From CAADGL01 sp964643885 (GTDB lineage: Bacteria; Planctomycetota; Phycisphaerae; UBA1845; Fen-1342): DNA of 64,000 nt. The stretch spans positions 73,309 to 137,308 of the forward strand of contig CAZXUI010000002.1 in the NCBI GenBank assembly GCA_964643885.1. Reading direction: 5' to 3'. Shown in pieces: positions 60,749 through 64,000 of the stretch. The notes under the pieces are model-generated. The model was given only the letters and a program-made list of their open reading frames with translations, was not told where the DNA came from and did no database searches. Numbering within the stretch: position 1 is the stretch's first letter; every line of letters begins with the position of its first letter. The position numbers were made by a program, and so were the translations under genes.

Positions 60749-62683
60749 ATGCGGATGCATTCCAGCCCCCTGCTGCACCTTCTGCGTACGATCTGCCCAC
60801 CCATGATGGTGGCGCTGCTGGGTGCGCTGGCCCTGCCATCTGAACAGTCGAGCGAGCAGGGCCGCGAGGTGGCTGCGCTCGATCAGGCGATTCGCGAGCA
60901 GCTCGCCGGGCGCGAGCTCTCCGCTGCGGATGTGGAGCGGCTGGCGCGGGTGCTGGCGCAGCCGGTGGAGCGGATCGAGTGGATGCTCGGACAGGCGGAG
61001 GCGGCGCGCGAGGGGGATATGGAGCGGTCGATCGCGATTGCCGAGCGCGGCGGGCGGCTTCTGGAGGACTATCTCGAACGGGGGCTGCTGCGCGGCGTCG
61101 CGGCGGAGCGTGTCGCGGGGCTGAGCGAGCGCGCAACGATGCTGCGGACGGCGCCGCGGCCGAAGAAAGCCACGGAACTGGCGCCGGCGGAGATCGCGCG
61201 GGCGATTCTGGCCGGCGAGCGCGAGGCGTTCGCGAATCTGAGCGAGGCCGAGCGATTCGAGCTCTGGTCGCTCGGCGTGCCGGAGAGCGAGCTGGGCCTG
61301 CCGGCCGCGTCGACGGACCTGTCGGCCGCCCGGCCGGCGTGGCTGGCGGCGGGGTGGGCGGTCGGTGAGGTGCTGCGGCAGGCGGCGGGGTCGGCGGACC
61401 TGTTCGAGCTGGTGGAGCTGCATGAGCGGCTGCGGGCGGCGCGCTCGGCGGCGCGCGGAGCGGCGGTGGGTGAGGCGGCGCTGCGAATCGCGGAAGAAGT
61501 GGTCGCACGGGCGATCGGGCTGGATGGACGGGATTACGACGCGAGTGCAGCGCCGGAGGTGGCAGAGACGTGGGGGCGGCTGGCGGACCAGGTCGAGCAG
61601 GCGAGCGGGCGGCCCACGCGCTGGTCAATCCTGGCGCGGCTGCTGTCCGGCGCGGGCGGCGCGGAGCTGGCGACGCTGCGGGCGGCGTGGCAAAACGACG
61701 TGGCCGAGCTCCTGGCCCGCGGCGAGCGAAACGTGGCGAATCGCTGGGGGGCGGTCAGCGCGGTGCTGAGCGCAGATGCCGGCGAGACCGGCGAGAGATT
61801 GCGGCGGCGGCTCTTCGCCGCGGACTGGCGCGAGCGGCAGCGGGTGGAGCGGCGCGAGCTGGAGCGCGAGTTCGTCGAGCGCTGGAATGCGGGGCGGCGC
61901 GACGACGAGCTTCTGGCGCTGATGCAGCGGATCAAGGCGGCGGGCGTCGGGGCGGAGATTCGGCCGATCGGGCAGGTGGGCAGCCCGGGCACCCAGGGCT
62001 CGCTGGCGTGGCATCTGCGAAACCCGGCCGGCGGGATCGCGACGCATCTGTACGTGGAGATCGTGTCGATTCCGCCGCGGCATTATGCGTTCGTGCTGGC
62101 GGCGGAGCGGACCTTTCTACGCATGTCGGGACTGGCAACGCACTGGCTGGAGTCGGATTCGCTGAGCGGGCTGCTGAGCGCGGCGTACGAGAAGCTCCCC
62201 GGGCAGCTTGCGGACCCGGTGGCCCAGGCGCGGCTGCAATACTGGATCGTGGTAGCGCTGGACCAGGCGGGCGCGGCGGAGCTGGCGGCGGCGCAGGAGG
62301 CGCTGCTGGTGCGGGTGCCGATGGCGGCCGGGCTGGTGGACGCGTGGACGGTCGTCACGCCGACGGCGGCGGCGCTTGACCCGGACAGCGGCTGGCGGCG
62401 CGAGGATACGCTGCGGTACTGGCTGCGCGTGGCGGCGGGGCTTGGGCGCGGGGCCGAGTTCGCAGCGCTGCGGGCGGGCGGGGATGTGAAGCGGCTGGCG
62501 GCGCCGATCGGGGGCGGGTGCGAGGCGATGGTGCTGCGGCTGGCATCGCCGGGGGATTCGACGTCGATTCCGGATGGCGACTCGCTCAACGCGGTTTGCA
62601 AGGCGATTCGGGCGCTGCGCGCGGGGCGGGGCGTGGTGATTACGTTGCCGGTGGTGGAGGCGAAGGCGCGCGGTCGTGGATAG
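60749..62683 (+). CDS. Large helical secreted protein, unknown
   Basis: A 644-residue protein with a signal peptide (TICPPMMVALLGALALPSEQ). The rest is almost wholly alpha-helical and rich in Ala, Glu and Arg (ELAPAEIARAILAGEREAFA, RERQRVERRELEREFVER), with a more compact segment around SLAWHLRNPAGGIATHLYVE. It could be a periplasmic scaffold or repeat protein. ATG 60749 follows GGAG with nine-base spacing. It stands divergent from the 541-residue exported protein gene. No known family is recognised. Confidence 0.68.
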   Translation: MRMHSSPLLHLLRTICPPMMVALLGALALPSEQSSEQGREVAALDQAIREQLAGRELSAADVERLARVLAQPVERIEWMLGQAEAAREGDMERSIAIAERGGRLLEDYLERGLLRGVAAERVAGLSERATMLRTAPRPKKATELAPAEIARAILAGEREAFANLSEAERFELWSLGVPESELGLPAASTDLSAARPAWLAAGWAVGEVLRQAAGSADLFELVELHERLRAARSAARGAAVGEAALRIAEEVVARAIGLDGRDYDASAAPEVAETWGRLADQVEQASGRPTRWSILARLLSGAGGAELATLRAAWQNDVAELLARGERNVANRWGAVSAVLSADAGETGERLRRRLFAADWRERQRVERRELEREFVERWNAGRRDDELLALMQRIKAAGVGAEIRPIGQVGSPGTQGSLAWHLRNPAGGIATHLYVEIVSIPPRHYAFVLAAERTFLRMSGLATHWLESDSLSGLLSAAYEKLPGQLADPVAQARLQYWIVVALDQAGAAELAAAQEALLVRVPMAAGLVDAWTVVTPTAAALDPDSGWRREDTLRYWLRVAAGLGRGAEFAALRAGGDVKRLAAPIGGGCEAMVLRLASPGDSTSIPDGDSLNAVCKAIRALRAGRGVVITLPVVEAKARGRG

Positions 62684-63014
62684 CGAGACGATGTTGGAGG
62701 GATTCAGTGGACCACGTCGAAAAAAACGAAGCACGAGAAGCGGCTGCGGGCGATTTTTCGCGCGCTGGCTGCGCGGTTCGGCAGGTTTCTCGCGCGTTGG
62801 TTGCGGGGTTGGGGCGGTTCACCGCGAGCCGGTCGCGCCGTCTGAGCGGTTGATCGGGCGCGAGGCGCCGATGGTTCGCGGCGGAGCGCGTCTGCGAGGG
62901 GGGTCAAAACAAGGGGGTCAAGTGCGGGCATGACTTTGACCCCCTGGATTGTGGTTATCGGGGCTTGATTTTCTAGGGGGGACGTGCCTTGGTGCGGGGG
63001 TGGGGGATTGTTGA

Positions 63015-63078
63015 GGGACTAAGGGATTGAAGGATTGAAGGATTGAGGGATTGAGGGATTAAGGGTTTAAGGGATTAA
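63015..63078. repeat. 8-bp G-rich tandem repeat, eight copies
   Basis: Eight consecutive units close to GGGATTGA or GGGATTAA, with single-base variants (GGGACTAA, AGGATTGA, GGGTTTAA). Periodicity is exactly eight bases. Confidence 0.85.
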
Positions 63079-63107
63079 GGGGGTCGCCGACTGCGGCCGG
63101 GTGGCAT

Positions 63108-63126
63108 GGGCAAGCGCAGCTTGCCC
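63108..63126. repeat. GGGCAAGC-GCA-GCTTGCCC palindrome
   Basis: Perfect 8-bp stem with a three-base loop, preceded by GTGGCAT as at 36940. A degraded copy lies at 63599-63617. Confidence 0.8.
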
Positions 63127-63763
63127 GTGAACGCACTGCTCACAGCGTGGGGGACCGGTCATCGCTGCTCCGAGAATGGGGGACCGGTCTCTGACCGGTC
63201 ACGAGCTGGCCGCGGAGCGGCTGAGGGCGCTGGCCACGGGTGAAGCGAGTCCGCCGCCAGGCGGACGAGCGCAACCCGTGGGTCGCGTCGCTCCCCCCTT
63301 TCGTAACTTTGGGCGCCTGCGTCGCGGATCACAGCACAAAAGGGATACACCCGCATTCCCATCTCGCACCAGCGTGACCGGCGGCGCGTGGCCCATGGAA
63401 CGCGCCCTCCGGTAGGCGTCTCCGAGCGTGCAGACTGGCGCTCGAAAGCTCTGCCGCGCGCTTTCAGCGTGCAGGGCTTTCTTGTCGAGCGCCCAGGGCG
63501 GCGCTCGCTTCGCTCGCTTGCCCTGCGCTATCCTGCCGGGCACCTTCGGTGCGGTTCAGGCGGCGAAGCGTACGCTCAAGTCGGCCGGTGGTCGGCATGG
63601 GCAAGCGCAGCTCGCCCGAGGGTCCGGCCGTGCACCGGCGGCGCGATGGGCAGCGGTGCGGGGATGGCCGCCGGCGGCCGGGCGGCGCGTCTCGCGCCGG
63701 GCGGTTCGCGGCCCGGGGCTGAAGGGCAGTGGCACGCTGTGCGTGTCGGCGGCAGAAGTAGGG

Positions 63764-63836
63764 GGATGTCATGCGGCGCTTGCGCGGGCAGCGCGCCGCC
63801 CCCAGCCCGCTCCCTGACGGTCGCGGCTCGGATCAT
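63764..63836. repeat. About 73-bp interspersed repeat, copy 2
   Basis: Matches 40188-40260 over its whole length with a handful of substitutions. Like copy 1 it is followed within about 60 bases by a CCGCCGC-type hairpin. Confidence 0.8.
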
Positions 63837-63897
63837 GCGGGCGGGAGGACGCCATCAGAACCCGCCGCGCCAAGCGGCGGGCCGCCTGGCGAGCAAC

Positions 63898-63928
63898 TGA
63901 CCCCGTGCTTGGCGCACGGGGTTCTGAT
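63898..63928. repeat. CCGCCGC-family hairpin with swapped stem
   Basis: Stem CCCCGTGC with GCACGGGG replaces CCCGCCGC/GCGGCGGG while TTGGC in the loop and TTCTGAT after the stem are kept. An inverted standard copy sits at 63854-63881. Confidence 0.75.
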
Positions 63929-64000
63929 TGCGCCGCGTGCGAGGCTGGCGCTGAAGGCGGGCACGGAGGCCCGGCCCACTGAGAGGCATGTACGGGCGAG

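Larger units (their letters stand above)
62684..64000. other. Repeat-rich stretch without a convincing gene
   Basis: About 1.3 kb with no gene I can support; open frames are GC artefacts without ribosome-binding sites or motifs. Contents in order: an inverted GGGGGTCAA...TTTGACCCCC pair (about 62899-62944), an 8-bp tandem repeat (63015-63078), GGGCAAGC palindromes (63108-63126, 63599-63617), a GGACCGGTC palindrome (about 63181-63200), the 73-bp repeat (63764-63836) and two CCGCCGC-type hairpins (63854-63881, 63898-63928). Confidence 0.6.

Noticed and set aside
63388..63900. 170-codon open frame at the right end
   Set aside because: Runs through palindromic repeats, lacks a ribosome-binding site and has repeat-derived text also seen near 40200.
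1..64000. tRNA or rRNA genes
   Set aside because: I looked for T-loop (GTTCGAATC-like) and rRNA signatures and found none; the only RNA gene I can defend is rnpB.

Overview
The window is high-GC, gene-dense bacterial chromosome. It most likely comes from a Planctomycetota bacterium, probably of the Phycisphaerae type. This placement is inference from gene content: very large signal peptidases I carrying zinc ribbons, an enlarged SecA, exported proteins with FG-GAP, PKD, dockerin and HAF-like repeats, many small lipoproteins, and an outer-membrane toolkit (KdsA, LptB, a TonB-dependent receptor). No 16S rRNA gene is present to settle it.

Layout. 1-3.7 kb: NiFe-hydrogenase maturation operon hypF(end)-C-D-E-A-B. 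4-4.9 kb: three small proteins. 5.1-9.4 kb: an orphan hybrid histidine kinase and L-ribulokinase. 9.6-15.8 kb (minus): a VgrG island of VgrG, a LysM/polyproline/zincin-like protein, a lipoprotein and a PAAR protein; no core secretion genes are nearby. 16.5-19.5 kb: an ABC-type substrate-binding protein with a TonB-dependent receptor. 19.5-27 kb (minus): TauE-like permease, then five exported proteins (PKD, FG-GAP and three small lipoproteins). 27.3-35.1 kb: apt, secA, efp, mdh and an RRM protein. 35.6-44 kb (plus): RdgC-like protein, two small proteins, kdsA, the RNase P RNA gene, mrdA (PBP2) and rodA. 44-47.5 kb: two divergent, decayed secreted-protein genes. 47.6-55 kb (minus): pyruvate kinase, a guanine-deaminase-like enzyme, a hotdog thioesterase, UPF0235, lptB and two tandem signal peptidases I. 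55-62.7 kb: a 45-residue lipoprotein, an EVE protein, a rhodanese-methyltransferase, a sugar-metabolism trio (minus) and a large secreted protein of unknown function. 62.7-64 kb: repeats without a convincing gene.

How parts fit together. HypA-F build the NiFe(CN)2CO centre of a hydrogenase that must lie outside the window. KdsA, LptB and the TonB receptor imply a lipopolysaccharide outer membrane, and PBP2/RodA imply a peptidoglycan elongasome. SecA and two signal peptidases serve a large exported proteome, part of which is encoded here. The VgrG-associated protein has 18 consecutive prolines, and the EF-P encoded in the same window has Asn instead of Lys/Arg at the loop tip.

The most unusual features are the membrane-anchored giant SecA, the paired giant signal peptidases, the VgrG cargo module, adjacent secreted genes broken only by TAG codons, and several families of intergenic hairpin repeats. 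Some copies of these repeats differ by compensatory changes in their stems. One repeat appears to sit in frame inside an oxidoreductase gene.
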